Origin: Megasphaera geminata F0357
GTDB taxonomy: Bacteria; Bacillota; Negativicutes; Veillonellales; Megasphaeraceae
Assembly (NCBI RefSeq): GCF_000239275.1
Contig: NZ_JH417615.1
Coordinates: forward strand, 29,489-73,986
Direction of reading: 5' to 3'
Length of the DNA: 44,498 bases
The position numbers and the translations under genes were made by a program. The notes under the pieces are model-generated. The model searched no databases. It was not told the origin of the DNA and was given only the letters and a program-made list of their open reading frames with translations. Below are positions 32,431 through 41,164 of this stretch, in pieces. Within the stretch, counting starts at the first letter, position 1, and each line of letters opens with the position of its first letter.

Positions 32431-32470
32431 CAAAACAAGATGCTCAGTTATTGGGCGTCTTGTTTTGTCT
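32431..32470 (+). terminator. Terminator after the late regulator
   Basis: CAAAACAAGA pairs perfectly with TCTTGTTTTG (10 bp) around a 17-nt loop. The T-rich arm makes it active forwards. It separates the early operon from the toxin-antitoxin pair. Confidence 0.75.
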
Positions 32471-32506
32471 TGCACGGGTTACTATATTTTTCTAATGCGA
32501 ATAGTG

Positions 32507-32520
32507 TATAATGCATTATA
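32507..32520. promoter_or_regulatory. Palindromic operator over the toxin-antitoxin -10 box
   Basis: TATAATGCATTATA is a perfect 14-bp palindrome that begins with a consensus -10 TATAAT; no strong -35 is seen. It lies 16 bp before the antitoxin start, behind an AAGGAGG site. It is well placed for autoregulation of the pair. Confidence 0.6.
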
Positions 32521-32536
32521 TAAGGAGGTGTTTAAG

Positions 32537-33085
32537 ATGGCTAAAGCAATTGATGTTGCGCGTTTTTTTATTAATATCGTAAATGCATTGCCCACAGATG
32601 ATTTGATGACGAATCTGCGCGTGAATAAACTTCTTTATTTTGCGCAGGGAGAATGTTTGAAGAAATTAGGCCATCCGCTGTTCACTGATGATATTGAGGC
32701 TTGGAAATATGGGCCCGTTGTTCCCTCTGTATATGAACAATATAAGTCATTAGAGAAAAACCCTATTCAAGAAAGCATTCCGTATAGCAAAGGTGCATTT
32801 AGTGAAGAAGAGAGAGAACTATTGTTTGACGTTGCTAGTTATTACGGGCAAATATCTTCGTCGGCATTAGTTGAAATGTCACATCAGAAGGGGTCGCCGT
32901 GGCAACAAGTTTACGACCCCGACCGAAAGCATGTGAAAATAGATATAGACTCTATATATAGTTATTTTTCTCAACAAAATCCGATCCCCACATTCTCAGA
33001 AGTAATTAATAAAATCGAAACCGTAGGGCGACGGGACGATGAAGGATATTTAGTACTGCCTGCCGAGTGGAATGACGATGAATAA
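32537..33085 (+). CDS. Panacea-domain (SocA-like) antitoxin
   Basis: 182 residues from the ATG at 32537 (AAGGAGG before it). The N-terminus AIDVARFFINIVNALPTDDLMTNLRVNKLLYFAQGECL, and DDIEAWKYGPVVPSVYEQYK, are diagnostic of the Panacea/GepA/SocA family (DUF4065). Members act as antitoxins to many unrelated toxins, or as proteolysis adaptors. The toxin gene overlaps its 3' end by 8 bp. The pair is AT-rich compared with the late genes and is closed in by terminators on both sides, so it looks like an independent cassette. Confidence 0.85.
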   Translation: MAKAIDVARFFINIVNALPTDDLMTNLRVNKLLYFAQGECLKKLGHPLFTDDIEAWKYGPVVPSVYEQYKSLEKNPIQESIPYSKGAFSEEERELLFDVASYYGQISSSALVEMSHQKGSPWQQVYDPDRKHVKIDIDSIYSYFSQQNPIPTFSEVINKIETVGRRDDEGYLVLPAEWNDDE

Positions 33086-33392
33086 TTGGGAGATTTGGTG
33101 GGCAAATGTAAAGTTTGAAGATTGCGAACAAGTTGAATGCAGGCCAGTTCTAGTTGTAGACCAAAGAATTTCTTACATATTATCTTTTAAGATAACGTCA
33201 CATTCAGCTAGGAAACGCTATTTGGGTGAATACGAAATAGTTCAATGGAAAGCGGCTGGATTAAAAACACCATCTGTTGTTAGATTGTCTAAAAAATTAG
33301 AGTTGCGAGAGTCGGATTTTGTTAGCCGGATGGGCTCGCTATCTGATTCTGATATTATGGCAATTCTTCGCTATTGTCTTTTTATAATATAG
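33078..33392 (+). CDS. PemK/MazF-like toxin
   Basis: 104 residues from the ATG at 33078 (a second ATG at 33072 is in frame). The start NNWEIWWANVKFEDCEQVECRPVLVV resembles the PemK/MazF fold (typically GEIWWVDL...GSEQxGxRPVLVV), followed by ISYILSFKITSHSARKRYLG and VVRLSKKLELRESDFVSRMG. MazF proteins cut mRNA at short sequences; here the usual Arg of the RPVLVV loop is kept. It overlaps the Panacea antitoxin, so translation is coupled. The assignment rests on pattern and partner. Confidence 0.75.
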   Translation: MNNWEIWWANVKFEDCEQVECRPVLVVDQRISYILSFKITSHSARKRYLGEYEIVQWKAAGLKTPSVVRLSKKLELRESDFVSRMGSLSDSDIMAILRYCLFII

Positions 33393-33443
33393 GGTAGAAT
33401 GGCTATCACAAACCTTGGTAATGGTGGCTGCCAAGGATAAATA

Positions 33444-33489
33444 TCACAAAAGTGATTTTTTAAGGACGTCCTAATGGGGCGTCCTTTTT
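33444..33489 (+). terminator. Two consecutive terminators after the toxin gene
   Basis: ATCAC-AAAA-GTGAT plus T-run near 33444-33460, then AAGGACG/CGTCCTT plus T-run at 33462-33489. They isolate the toxin-antitoxin cassette from the late genes. Confidence 0.8.
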
Positions 33490-33514
33490 ACGTGCGCCGT
33501 AAGAGGATGACATC

Positions 33515-33682
33515 ATGATGAATTTAACGAAGGTAAAGTGCTACCGGCAGTCCTGCCTCAATAATCACAAAGGTGTATGCTCTGCTAACGGAATTACTAT
33601 CGGCGGGATCGGTGGCTGTAAGTCCTTCGTTGTAGCCAAAAGCGTCATGAATAAGTCTCGGTACGGCGCACAAAGGAGGTGA
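33515..33682 (+). CDS. Small Cys-rich DUF1540-like protein
   Basis: 55 residues from an ATG at 33515 after AAGAGGA. The spacing KVKCYRQSCLNNHKGVCSAN, then ITIGGIGGCKSFVV, fits the DUF1540 pattern (VxCxxxxC...GxCxAxxIxI), a short probable zinc-binding unit found in clostridial genomes and phages. The stop lies inside the ribosome-binding site of the HNH gene (AAGGAGGTGA), so the two are translated in close order. Function unknown. Confidence 0.65.
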   Translation: MMNLTKVKCYRQSCLNNHKGVCSANGITIGGIGGCKSFVVAKSVMNKSRYGAQRR

Positions 33683-33686
33683 TACG

Positions 33687-34055
33687 ATGCCCCGTAAGAG
33701 TATGCACGTGTGCTTCTATCCCGGTTGTCAGGAGCTTACGAGAGAACGATATTGCGAGAAACACCGTAAGACTTCGTACGATGACCGAAGAGAGAGCGCG
33801 GCTAAACGAGGATACGGGTCAAAGTGGGCGAAAGCCCGACTTGCCTTTCTAGCTGAGCACCCAACGTGTGAGTGTGAGCGGTGCAAGGCATCAGGACAGC
33901 CGTTACCTGCGGACGTGGTGGACCACATCATTCCGCATAGAGGGAATCAGAAGCTGTTCTGGGATACGAAGAATTGGCAAGCTATGAATCATGTGTGCCA
34001 CAATCGTAAGACAGCACGAGAGGACGGCGGCTTCGGCAACCGTTCTCGTAATTGA
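33687..34055 (+). CDS. HNH endonuclease of the packaging module
   Basis: 122 residues: an N-terminal zinc knuckle (CFYPGCQELTRERYCEKH) and an HNH core with VVDHIIPHRGNQKLFWDTKNWQAMNHVCHNRKT, in which the first HH pair, the Asn and the final His can be seen. HNH proteins next to terS/terL are required for cos-end cleavage and packaging in HK97-like phages. It therefore probably works with the terminase, and the phage probably has cohesive ends. AAAGGAGG precedes the ATG. Confidence 0.92.
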   Translation: MPRKSMHVCFYPGCQELTRERYCEKHRKTSYDDRRESAAKRGYGSKWAKARLAFLAEHPTCECERCKASGQPLPADVVDHIIPHRGNQKLFWDTKNWQAMNHVCHNRKTAREDGGFGNRSRN

Positions 34056-34080
34056 GAAAATATAATTTTAATTGAGAATG

Positions 34081-34143
34081 AGAAGAGGCCTCCCGGTGAA
34101 AAAAGTTCTGAGGCACGAAGCCCAGACCGTGGCGGTCTCTTCT
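34081..34143 (+). other. Three-way-junction-like element before terS
   Basis: Between the HNH gene and terS, the outer repeat AGAAGA (34081-34086)/TCTTCT (34138-34143) encloses GCCTC/GAGGC (34088-34092/34110-34114) and GACCG/CGGTC (34125-34129/34133-34137). It may be a folded leader RNA, or part of the packaging (cos) site, which often lies here. Confidence 0.45.
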
Positions 34144-34194
34144 TCGTAAAAAGTTCGTGAAATGAGCCAGTTTTAAAGAAAGGAGGAATACGCT

Positions 34195-34776
34195 ATGGCA
34201 GGACGGCCGGCGAAACCGATTGAACTTCATTTGCTCAATGGTAACAAGCGGCACTTGACGAAGGTCGAAATTGAGCAACGGAAAAAGTCCGAAGTACAGC
34301 TCGGTGAACATAAGCTTGTATGTCCGCCGTATGTTCGGCACGACAAAAACGCATATAAGAAGTGGAAAGAAATCGCTAAGCTCTATAAGGACATCGACTT
34401 CGTAAGCTCCGCAGATGTCGGGCTAATGGCTCGGTACTGCATGGCGTTTTCCGAATATATCAATCTGACGGAGCATCGGAAGGTCTGCGCTACGATTCGA
34501 GTTGATACCGAGAACGGCGAAGATACAGACATGTTGGAGGTTCTTGCGGCAAAGTATCCCGTGAAGACAGCCGCCAAAATGTTCGAGAAGATTGAATACG
34601 TGTTTTCGCTCTCGGGAGTGCTCGCCGTCGATAAGGCGTTAAACGCCAAGATGACAACACTGGTACAAATGGAGGACAGGTTATTTTTAAATCCGTTGGC
34701 GAAGATTCGGAATGTTCCAAAAAAGGAAGTAAAGCAAGACGATCCTCTTAAGGATAAAGGATTTGGCAACATATGA
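34195..34776 (+). CDS. terS: Terminase small subunit (P27 family)
   Basis: 193 residues. The N-terminus AGRPAKPIELHLLNGNKRHL, and later YKKWKEIAKLYKDIDFVSSADVGLMARYC, are typical of P27-type small terminases, which recognise phage DNA and bring the large subunit to it. The start follows AAAGGAGG. The stop overlaps the terL start (ATATGACAC). Length is normal. Confidence 0.93.
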   Translation: MAGRPAKPIELHLLNGNKRHLTKVEIEQRKKSEVQLGEHKLVCPPYVRHDKNAYKKWKEIAKLYKDIDFVSSADVGLMARYCMAFSEYINLTEHRKVCATIRVDTENGEDTDMLEVLAAKYPVKTAAKMFEKIEYVFSLSGVLAVDKALNAKMTTLVQMEDRLFLNPLAKIRNVPKKEVKQDDPLKDKGFGNI

Positions 34777-36501
34777 CACTACTTGAAGAACTCATTCAGT
34801 ATAGCAACAAGTGCATAGACGACACGGCGCACGTGTGCCGCAAACACCGATGGGCGTGTATCCGTTTTCTACGTGATGTAAAGCGCGCCGGTACGGAGTC
34901 GTTCCCGTACGTATTCGACGAGGAAAAAGCGCAGCGGTTCTTTACGTGGGCACAGCTGCACAAGCACACAAAAGGCGTGCTTGCCGGGGAGCCGATTGAA
35001 TTTGTTCCGATACAGCGGTTTATCTTCGGCAACGTGTACGGCTGGGTACACAAAGATACAGGGCTGCGGCGCTTCCGCAAAGCCTATTGGCAGGTAGCGC
35101 GTAAAAATGCGAAGTCTCAATCGCTGGCTATTGTCGGCGATTACGAAATGATGGCACTCGGCGAACCGATGAGTGAAGTATACATCGGGGCAACGAAGTC
35201 GATGCAGGCGAAGATCATATACAACGAGGTCATTGCGATGTTGAAGCGCTGCCCGTTACTCAAAGACAAGTGGCACGAGTCGTACGGAGTCATTCGGCAT
35301 AAGAAGAGTGATTCCCTGCTTCGGGCCTTATCGAAAGACGACGGCAAGACGGGCGACGGTCTGAACCCGCAATGTGGGCTTATTGATGAGTACCACGCGC
35401 ACCCGACTGACGAGATTTTGGAAGTCATCAACACGGGTATGGTCGCACGTAAACAGCCGCTATTGTTTATCATTACGACGGCCGGGAATAATTTCGGGGG
35501 GCCGTGTTATCGCGTTGAGTATCCGCTCGTTGAAAAGATACTCAACCCGGCTATTGATTTTGACGTTGTCGATTATTTTTGTATGGTCAACGAACTTGAC
35601 CGTGACGACGAGGGCAACCTTATCGATGATGTCAAAAATGAGGACTGCTGGATAAAAGCAAATCCGATAGCGGCAGCATACCCGGAGGGACTCGCTAACA
35701 TCCGGAGTAAACTAGACTCAGCGCTTGAGAGCCCTGAAAAAATGGAATCTTTTCTCACGAAAAATATGGATCTTTGGGTAAACCAGTCGGCGATGTCATA
35801 TATGGACATGGCGAAATGGAAAGAACGAGGCGCTATAACAGAGTTGCCCGTCGATCCATACGGGTACGACGCGTACGTCGGCGTAGACTTGTCGAGACGT
35901 ATTGACCTTACGGCGGCAGCGCTTGTCATGCCGCTTGATGACGACGGCACGACGAAATACCTCGTACGGGCGCATGGGTTTATCCCCGAAGAAACAGTCG
36001 CGGTGCACGAGAAGACCGACAAGATACCGTATCGGGCGTGGGCGCGGGCCGGGTATCTCACAATAACGTCCGGGGATGTTGTCGACTATCGGTTTATCAA
36101 CACATGGATTCAAGAACAAGTAGACACTCTCGGCGTTGAACCTCCGGGAGGTCTGCTACGATCCGTATAACGCGACGCACTTTGCGCAGGAGCTTGATGC
36201 GCAAGGCATTATGACCGTTGAGGTCAGGCAGGGCATGCGGACGTTATCTGAACCGACAAAAGCATTCCGGGAGGAAGCGTACCGGGATAACATTCTGCAT
36301 GAGGCGAACCCCCTGTTGGATTGGGCTATCAGTAACGCGGTAACGAAGCGTGACCATAACGAGAATATCATGCTGGATAAAGAGAAATCGACGAACCGTA
36401 TCGACCCGATAGCGGCGGTCATCAACGCGTTCAGCCGGGCACACGTTATGGCCGAAGAAGATTTGAGCGATTACGTGCTGTCTGACGAGTTTAGCCTATA
36501 A
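34773..36501 (+). pseudogene. terL: Terminase large subunit, frameshifted near its C-terminal third
   Basis: The frame from the ATG at 34773 encodes the ATPase: RKAYWQVARKNAKSQSLAIV (Walker A-like loop) and PQCGLIDEYHAHP (Walker B). A nuclease domain begins at YVGVDLSRRIDLTA. At about 36138 the frame is lost after TLGVEP, and a stop follows at 36168. Removing one G (GTTGAAC to GTTAAC) gives GVNLREVCYDPYNATHFAQE and continues to 36501, about 575 residues in all, the usual TerL length. This is the motor that cuts and packages phage DNA. If the shift is real, the prophage cannot make particles. Confidence 0.92.
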
Positions 36502-36510
36502 GGAGGAGTT

Positions 36511-36711
36511 ATGAAAATAATCAAAGGGTATATCGATGACATATTACTGATTGCCGGATTCGTGCTGCTGGTTATTGCGGGCTCGTATGTGAGCCCTGTA
36601 TGGTCTGCTTTATATACGGCGGCCGTTGAGTGCTTATCAGGGGCGTATCTTATAAGCTACACACTGTCCAACGGCAAGAGTAAAGGAGCAGATGAGTATG
36701 TTCGTTCGTAA
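36511..36711 (+). CDS. Small membrane protein of the head module
   Basis: 66 residues with two hydrophobic segments (DILLIAGFVLLVIAGSYV; SALYTAAVECLSGAYLISYT) and a charged C-terminus. AAGGAGG precedes the ATG. Small proteins with membrane helices between terL and portal are frequent in Firmicutes siphoviruses; their function is unknown. Its end overlaps the portal start. Confidence 0.7.
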   Translation: MKIIKGYIDDILLIAGFVLLVIAGSYVSPVWSALYTAAVECLSGAYLISYTLSNGKSKGADEYVRS

Positions 36712-37942
36712 CTGGATCCGCAATTGCGGCGGCGGAGGGCAACTGTTCACGGGCGGCGACAGTGGGACACTGGTTAACCCGGCGCAGTGGTTAATCGACG
36801 CGCTGGGCGGCGGTGAAACAATTACCCCGGAGAAGGCGGCGAAAAATTCGAACGTAGCTGCCTGCGTTTCCATACTCGCTGATGATATCGGTACCCAGCC
36901 GATACATACGTTTAACAAGCAGAAGAAAAACATCGGCATGCAGCATCCCGTTGCCCGGCTCTTGTATGAGCGGCCGAACCCGTTTATGTCAGCATTTGTG
37001 TTCAAGCAGACCATACAGGGCCATATCGGTATATACGGCAACGGGATTGCGTATATTGAATGGGCCGCCGATGGATACCCTGCGGCACTCTGGCCACTCG
37101 ACCCTGTACGAACGACGGTACAGCTGGACACGTCAACTGGGCAACTGCGGTATAAGACACAGAACGCTCAAGGTAAGATGTACGACCTCGCTCCGGAAGA
37201 CGTGCTGCATTTCAAAGCGTTCACAAGGGACGGTATTATCGGGGTAGCGCCGTGGAAGACACTCGTTGACGAGCTTGACAGCCAAAACGCAACGAAGGCG
37301 TTTATCAGTGACTTTTATCGCAACGGCACACTATCAAGTGGGGTATTGAAAACAGCGACAAAGCTTAACCGCGAGGCAAAGCAGCGTGTCCGGGAAGAGT
37401 GGCAGAAGTTGAATAGCGGCAGTGATAATGCGGGAAAAATCGCCGTTCTTGATGTCGGGCTGGACTTTCATCAGCTCGGTATGCAGCTTGATCAGGCGCA
37501 ATTCCTTGATACACAGAAATTCGGTATAACAGAAGTCGCTAAAGTGTATCGCGTACCGCCGCATAAGCTTGCACAGCTTGACCGAGCGACATACGCGAAC
37601 GCCGAAGCGATGGGACTTGACTATATCAAGACAACGTTACTGCCGATATTCACGCAATGGGAACAGGAGATTAACCACAAGCTCTTTACCGCAACGGAGA
37701 GGGCTTCTTTTTATGTCAAGTTTAACGCGGCTGCCGAGCTGCGCGGGGACAGCGCGGCCCGGGCGCAGTATTACCGGGATATGATTAACAACGGCATTTA
37801 CACTATCAACGAGATCCGTGAGATGGAAGAAATGGACGGTATCGGCCCCGGTGGTGATAAACACTTCGTGTCGCTCAACTATACGACACTGGATAACATC
37901 GGGCAGCAGGAGCCCACGAAAGGAGGTGAGGGGGGAGAATGA
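36698..37942 (+). CDS. HK97-family portal protein
   Basis: 414 residues from the ATG at 36698, 9 bp after AAAGGAG; an ATG two codons upstream is too close to that site. The family signature includes AKNSNVAACVSILADDIGTQ, HPVARLLYERPNPFMSAFVF, GNGIAYIEWAADG and EVAKVYRVPPHKLAQLDRAT. It forms the dodecameric ring at one capsid corner through which DNA is packed and ejected. The end overlaps the protease gene. Confidence 0.95.
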   Translation: MFVRNWIRNCGGGGQLFTGGDSGTLVNPAQWLIDALGGGETITPEKAAKNSNVAACVSILADDIGTQPIHTFNKQKKNIGMQHPVARLLYERPNPFMSAFVFKQTIQGHIGIYGNGIAYIEWAADGYPAALWPLDPVRTTVQLDTSTGQLRYKTQNAQGKMYDLAPEDVLHFKAFTRDGIIGVAPWKTLVDELDSQNATKAFISDFYRNGTLSSGVLKTATKLNREAKQRVREEWQKLNSGSDNAGKIAVLDVGLDFHQLGMQLDQAQFLDTQKFGITEVAKVYRVPPHKLAQLDRATYANAEAMGLDYIKTTLLPIFTQWEQEINHKLFTATERASFYVKFNAAAELRGDSAARAQYYRDMINNGIYTINEIREMEEMDGIGPGGDKHFVSLNYTTLDNIGQQEPTKGGEGGE

Positions 37943-38679
37943 AGAAGAAGTTAACGTGTTTTGATGTTCGCAACGAGTCTGCAAAGTCCGCAGATGTGTA
38001 TATCCACGGTGACGTCCTTGACGACGACTGGAAAGCGTGGATGTCGGATTACGACGGCGAGACTTTCGCCGGGTACGTGCTTCCGGTTGATGTACGGGAG
38101 AAGCTTGAAAGCTTGAAGGGTAAAGACCTTACGATTTACATCAACAGCGACGGTGGTAGCGTCCCGGCCGGCATTACCATTGCGAACATGATCAAACGGC
38201 ACGACGGGCATACCGTTGGCGTCGTGGACGGGTGGGCGGCGTCTATTGCAAGTGTCATCTTCATGGCGTGCGATGAACGACGGATGCCGAGCAACACATT
38301 CCTGATGATCCATAAGCCGAGCGCCATGGCACTGGGGGACGCCGACGACATGCTGCGGGTGGCTACAATGCTTGATACGGTACAGGAAGGTATCGAGCAG
38401 GCGTACCTGGAACGAGCCCGTGAGGGCGTGACGCCTAAAGCAATCCATGACGCCGTGGAAGCGGAAACGTGGTACACAGCGGCAGAAGCTGCGGAGATGT
38501 TCGACATTACCGTTGAAGAGTCAGACGCGCGGCTGGTCGCTTGTAGCAAGAGTATGAATTTCAAGGCCATGCCGGCTGCCGTACGGGCGGCGAAAACCGC
38601 AGACGCCGCGACGGAAGGCGCGGAAGAGCTAGAAAACCGCAAGCGTCGGCTTGCCATTGAATTGGAGTTATTGAAATAA
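37939..38679 (+). CDS. ClpP-like prohead maturation protease
   Basis: 246 residues. The ClpP fold is visible: LTIYINSDGGSVPAGITIAN, the Ser nucleophile in GWAASIASVIFMA, and the catalytic His in TFLMIHKPSAMALG. The C-terminal 50 residues are charged and helical, possibly the link to scaffold function. It trims the scaffold part of the major capsid protein during head assembly. It overlaps portal by 4 bp and precedes the capsid gene by 14 bp. Confidence 0.94.
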   Translation: MKKKLTCFDVRNESAKSADVYIHGDVLDDDWKAWMSDYDGETFAGYVLPVDVREKLESLKGKDLTIYINSDGGSVPAGITIANMIKRHDGHTVGVVDGWAASIASVIFMACDERRMPSNTFLMIHKPSAMALGDADDMLRVATMLDTVQEGIEQAYLERAREGVTPKAIHDAVEAETWYTAAEAAEMFDITVEESDARLVACSKSMNFKAMPAAVRAAKTADAATEGAEELENRKRRLAIELELLK

Positions 38680-38693
38680 GGAGGAATCAATCA

Positions 38694-39860
38694 ATGACAG
38701 AAAGAGAAAGAGAATTGCGCCAGAAGATGGCGGAAAAACAAACGCGTATTCAGGATTTACTGAAAGAAAACCGTCTTGATGACGCAGAAGCGGTGACAGA
38801 CGAACTGCGCGGATTGAAACGGGAGTTCGACCTGTTGCAGGAAGTGCAGGACTTGTCTGTTGCACCGCCCCCGGCAGCACAAGGCACACAAAGCTCTGCA
38901 CCGGAAGATGTCGATACAACGCACGTACTGGCACAGCTTCTCCGCAACCGCGCCAGCGCCTTGAACGAAGCGGAGCGTAAAGAGGCAAAACGGCTGCTCG
39001 TGCGGAACGCCACAGGCGATCTGCGCGAAGGTACGAACGAACAGGGCGGTTTTATTGTCCCCGTTGACGCGCAGACGAAAATCAACGAATTAAAGCGTAC
39101 GCTCAACCCGTTGTCTGCGCTCGTCAGTGTTGAAAACGTCAATACGATGTCCGGTACCCGCGTTATGGAGAAAGCAGCAGATATCACGGCGTTTGACGCG
39201 GTAGCCGAAATGGCGAATATCGCAGAAACCGACGCACCGAAGTTCACGCTGGTTAAATACATCATCAAAAAGTATGCCGGCATCTTGCCGATGTCCGAAG
39301 AGCTGCTTGCTGATACGGATCAGGACCTGCTGAATTACGTATATCGCTGGCTTGCGAAGAAGTCCGTCGTGACGGAAAACGCACAGATCTTGACGGTTTT
39401 GAAGGCGCTCACAAAAACGCCGCTCGCTGACCTTGATTCCGTGAAAGACGTGCTTAACGTTACTCTTGACCCGGCCATTTCGCTGCTGGCGTCCGTGCTT
39501 ACCAATCAGGACGGATTTAATTATCTCGACAAGCTCAAAGACAAGGACGGCGATTATCTGTTGCAGCCGAACCCTTTGGACCCGACGCAGAAATTACTGT
39601 CCGGTAAGCCCGTAACAGTAGTATCAAACAAAGTACTGCCGACGGCAGTGGCGGCATCAGACAAGAAAGCACCTGTACTTATCGGCAGCTTCAAAGATGC
39701 GGTTATCCTCTTTGACCGTCAAGCAACGTCTCTTGTCGGTACCAGCGTTGGCGGCAATGCATGGAAACGTGACAGCTATGACATCAAAGCGGTTACGCGT
39801 TTTGACGTGCAGAAGTTTGACGATCAGGCCGTTGTATACGGCGAGTTGAAACTCGCATAA
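38694..39860 (+). CDS. HK97-fold major capsid protein
   Basis: 388 residues. Residues about 1-110 form the coiled-coil delta domain (ELRQKMAEKQTRIQDLLKEN and so on) that acts as internal scaffold and would be removed by the protease. The HK97-fold body starts near EGTNEQGGFIVPVDAQTKI, with YAGILPMSEELLADTDQDL and FDRQATSLVGTSVGG as family marks. Several hundred copies build the icosahedral shell. AAGGAGG precedes the ATG. Confidence 0.95.
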   Translation: MTERERELRQKMAEKQTRIQDLLKENRLDDAEAVTDELRGLKREFDLLQEVQDLSVAPPPAAQGTQSSAPEDVDTTHVLAQLLRNRASALNEAERKEAKRLLVRNATGDLREGTNEQGGFIVPVDAQTKINELKRTLNPLSALVSVENVNTMSGTRVMEKAADITAFDAVAEMANIAETDAPKFTLVKYIIKKYAGILPMSEELLADTDQDLLNYVYRWLAKKSVVTENAQILTVLKALTKTPLADLDSVKDVLNVTLDPAISLLASVLTNQDGFNYLDKLKDKDGDYLLQPNPLDPTQKLLSGKPVTVVSNKVLPTAVAASDKKAPVLIGSFKDAVILFDRQATSLVGTSVGGNAWKRDSYDIKAVTRFDVQKFDDQAVVYGELKLA

Positions 39861-39872
39861 GGAGAGCCCGAC

Positions 39873-40139
39873 ATGACACTGAATGACGTAAAACTGTATT
39901 TGCGCGTCGACGGCTACGATGAAGATGACGTCATTCAGAGCCTTATTGACGCGGCGAAAGAGTTTATCAAGACAGGTACGGGCGTTACGTTTACGGATAC
40001 GGACGCCCGCCACGTCTTGACTCTTAAAATGATAGTGGCGCACTGGTACGATAACCGGGGGCTTGTTGGAAGCACAGCAGAGCTGCCATTTACCGTAACC
40101 GCACAGTTGTTGCAGATTGAAGCGGAAAGGAGCACGTAA
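39873..40139 (+). CDS. Head-tail connector (gp6-like)
   Basis: 88 residues with the pattern TLNDVKLYLRVDGYDEDDVI, QSLIDAAKEFIKTGTGV and TLKMIVAHWYDNRGLVG, typical of the gp6/YqbG connector proteins that form the ring below the portal. AAGGAGA precedes the ATG. The stop overlaps the next start (TAATGAG). Confidence 0.9.
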   Translation: MTLNDVKLYLRVDGYDEDDVIQSLIDAAKEFIKTGTGVTFTDTDARHVLTLKMIVAHWYDNRGLVGSTAELPFTVTAQLLQIEAERST

Positions 40140-40372
40140 TGAGGGCAAAGGTAATTGAGTCTTGCGTATACAACAACGAGTTCCGCGGCATTGATGACGT
40201 CGTGGAAGGTACGCAAGAAGATTTGCAGACGCATATCGACTTTGGATATGTGGAAGTAATCGGCAAAGCGGAAAATGTCGAAACAGAAGAACCAGAAGAA
40301 CCAGAAGATGAAGTAGTCGAACCTGAACCTGTCGAGGCAAAGCCGAAGTCGAGCAAGTCGCATAAAAAGTAG
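40139..40372 (+). CDS. Small acidic head protein
   Basis: 77 residues. The first half (VIESCVYNNEFRGIDDVVEG, LQTHIDFGYVEVIG) is compact; the second is a Glu/Pro run (EEPEEPEDEVVEPEPVEAKP) ending in a Lys/Ser tail. Such short acidic proteins follow the connector in many siphoviruses and are virion or assembly components of unknown role. The start overlaps the previous stop. Confidence 0.75.
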   Translation: MRAKVIESCVYNNEFRGIDDVVEGTQEDLQTHIDFGYVEVIGKAENVETEEPEEPEDEVVEPEPVEAKPKSSKSHKK

Positions 40373-40381
40373 GTGGATAGC

Positions 40382-40708
40382 ATGACTACGGTTTCAGAGT
40401 TCCGGTCGCGTGTCGAGTTGTATAGCCCGATTACCGTACCAGATGGGCAGGGCGGATATGATGAACAAATGAAATACGTCGATACTGTCTGGGCGCAAGT
40501 CTTGAAACCTCGTTTTTGGGACGGTCAGGCAGGCGGCGGCCCGGTAGCCGGTATCACACAAGGGGTTACGATCCGGTACCGTGATGACGTCGCGCTTGAC
40601 TGGCGCGTGGAATACAGGCACACGATGTACCGCATCATACACATTGAGTATAGCGAACGCAGGGATGTACTCGTTTTGACGTGTACGGCAGTTGAGCATC
40701 ACGGATAA
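40382..40708 (+). CDS. Head closure protein (SPP1 gp16-like)
   Basis: 108 residues from the ATG at 40382, with TAGGTGG before it (a GTG three codons earlier is possible). SEFRSRVELYSPITVPDGQG and VTIRYRDDVALDWRVEYR, ending in VLTCTAVE, are typical of head-tail joining/closure proteins, which seal the connector after packaging. Confidence 0.9.
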   Translation: MTTVSEFRSRVELYSPITVPDGQGGYDEQMKYVDTVWAQVLKPRFWDGQAGGGPVAGITQGVTIRYRDDVALDWRVEYRHTMYRIIHIEYSERRDVLVLTCTAVEHHG

Positions 40709-40720
40709 GGGGTGGCGCTT

Positions 40721-41164
40721 ATGTACATCAAGGCTAATCTGGATGATGTTACGTTTCGTGCGACAGCAGACTTGACGAAGTTTGACGAGCTTACGCGTAA
40801 TCGTATCCGCGACGTTGTGCGCGAGAAAGCTGCGGAAGTACAGCAGCGGGCGGTTGAGCTTGTGCCGAAAGATACGGGCAAGCTTGCAAGTCAAATACAT
40901 CTTGAGTTTTTAAACTCGGATAAGATGACAGCGGCCAAGGTGTACACAAATAACAAAATTGCGCATCTCATAGAGTATGGGGCTGCCGGCGCTGTTGTCT
41001 TACCGACACGTAAAAAAGCGTTAGCTCCGGGCGCCGAAGGCTGGTTCATGGCGAAAGCCGTTATCCCACAGCGCGCAGCGCATCCGTTTATGCGGCCGGC
41101 CATTGATTACGTTCGGCCTACGATAGAATCTGCAATAAAGGAGGCTATCACGCGTGATAAGTAG
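40721..41164 (+). CDS. HK97 gp10-like head-tail joining protein
   Basis: 147 residues from the ATG at 40721 (AAGGGG before it). RIRDVVREKAAEVQQRAVEL, VPKDTGKLASQIHLEF, IAHLIEYGAAG and HPFMRPAIDYVRPTIESAIK are the HK97 gp10/tail completion pattern. It joins the finished head and tail. The next gene starts inside its last codons (GTG at 41154). Confidence 0.92.
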   Translation: MYIKANLDDVTFRATADLTKFDELTRNRIRDVVREKAAEVQQRAVELVPKDTGKLASQIHLEFLNSDKMTAAKVYTNNKIAHLIEYGAAGAVVLPTRKKALAPGAEGWFMAKAVIPQRAAHPFMRPAIDYVRPTIESAIKEAITRDK

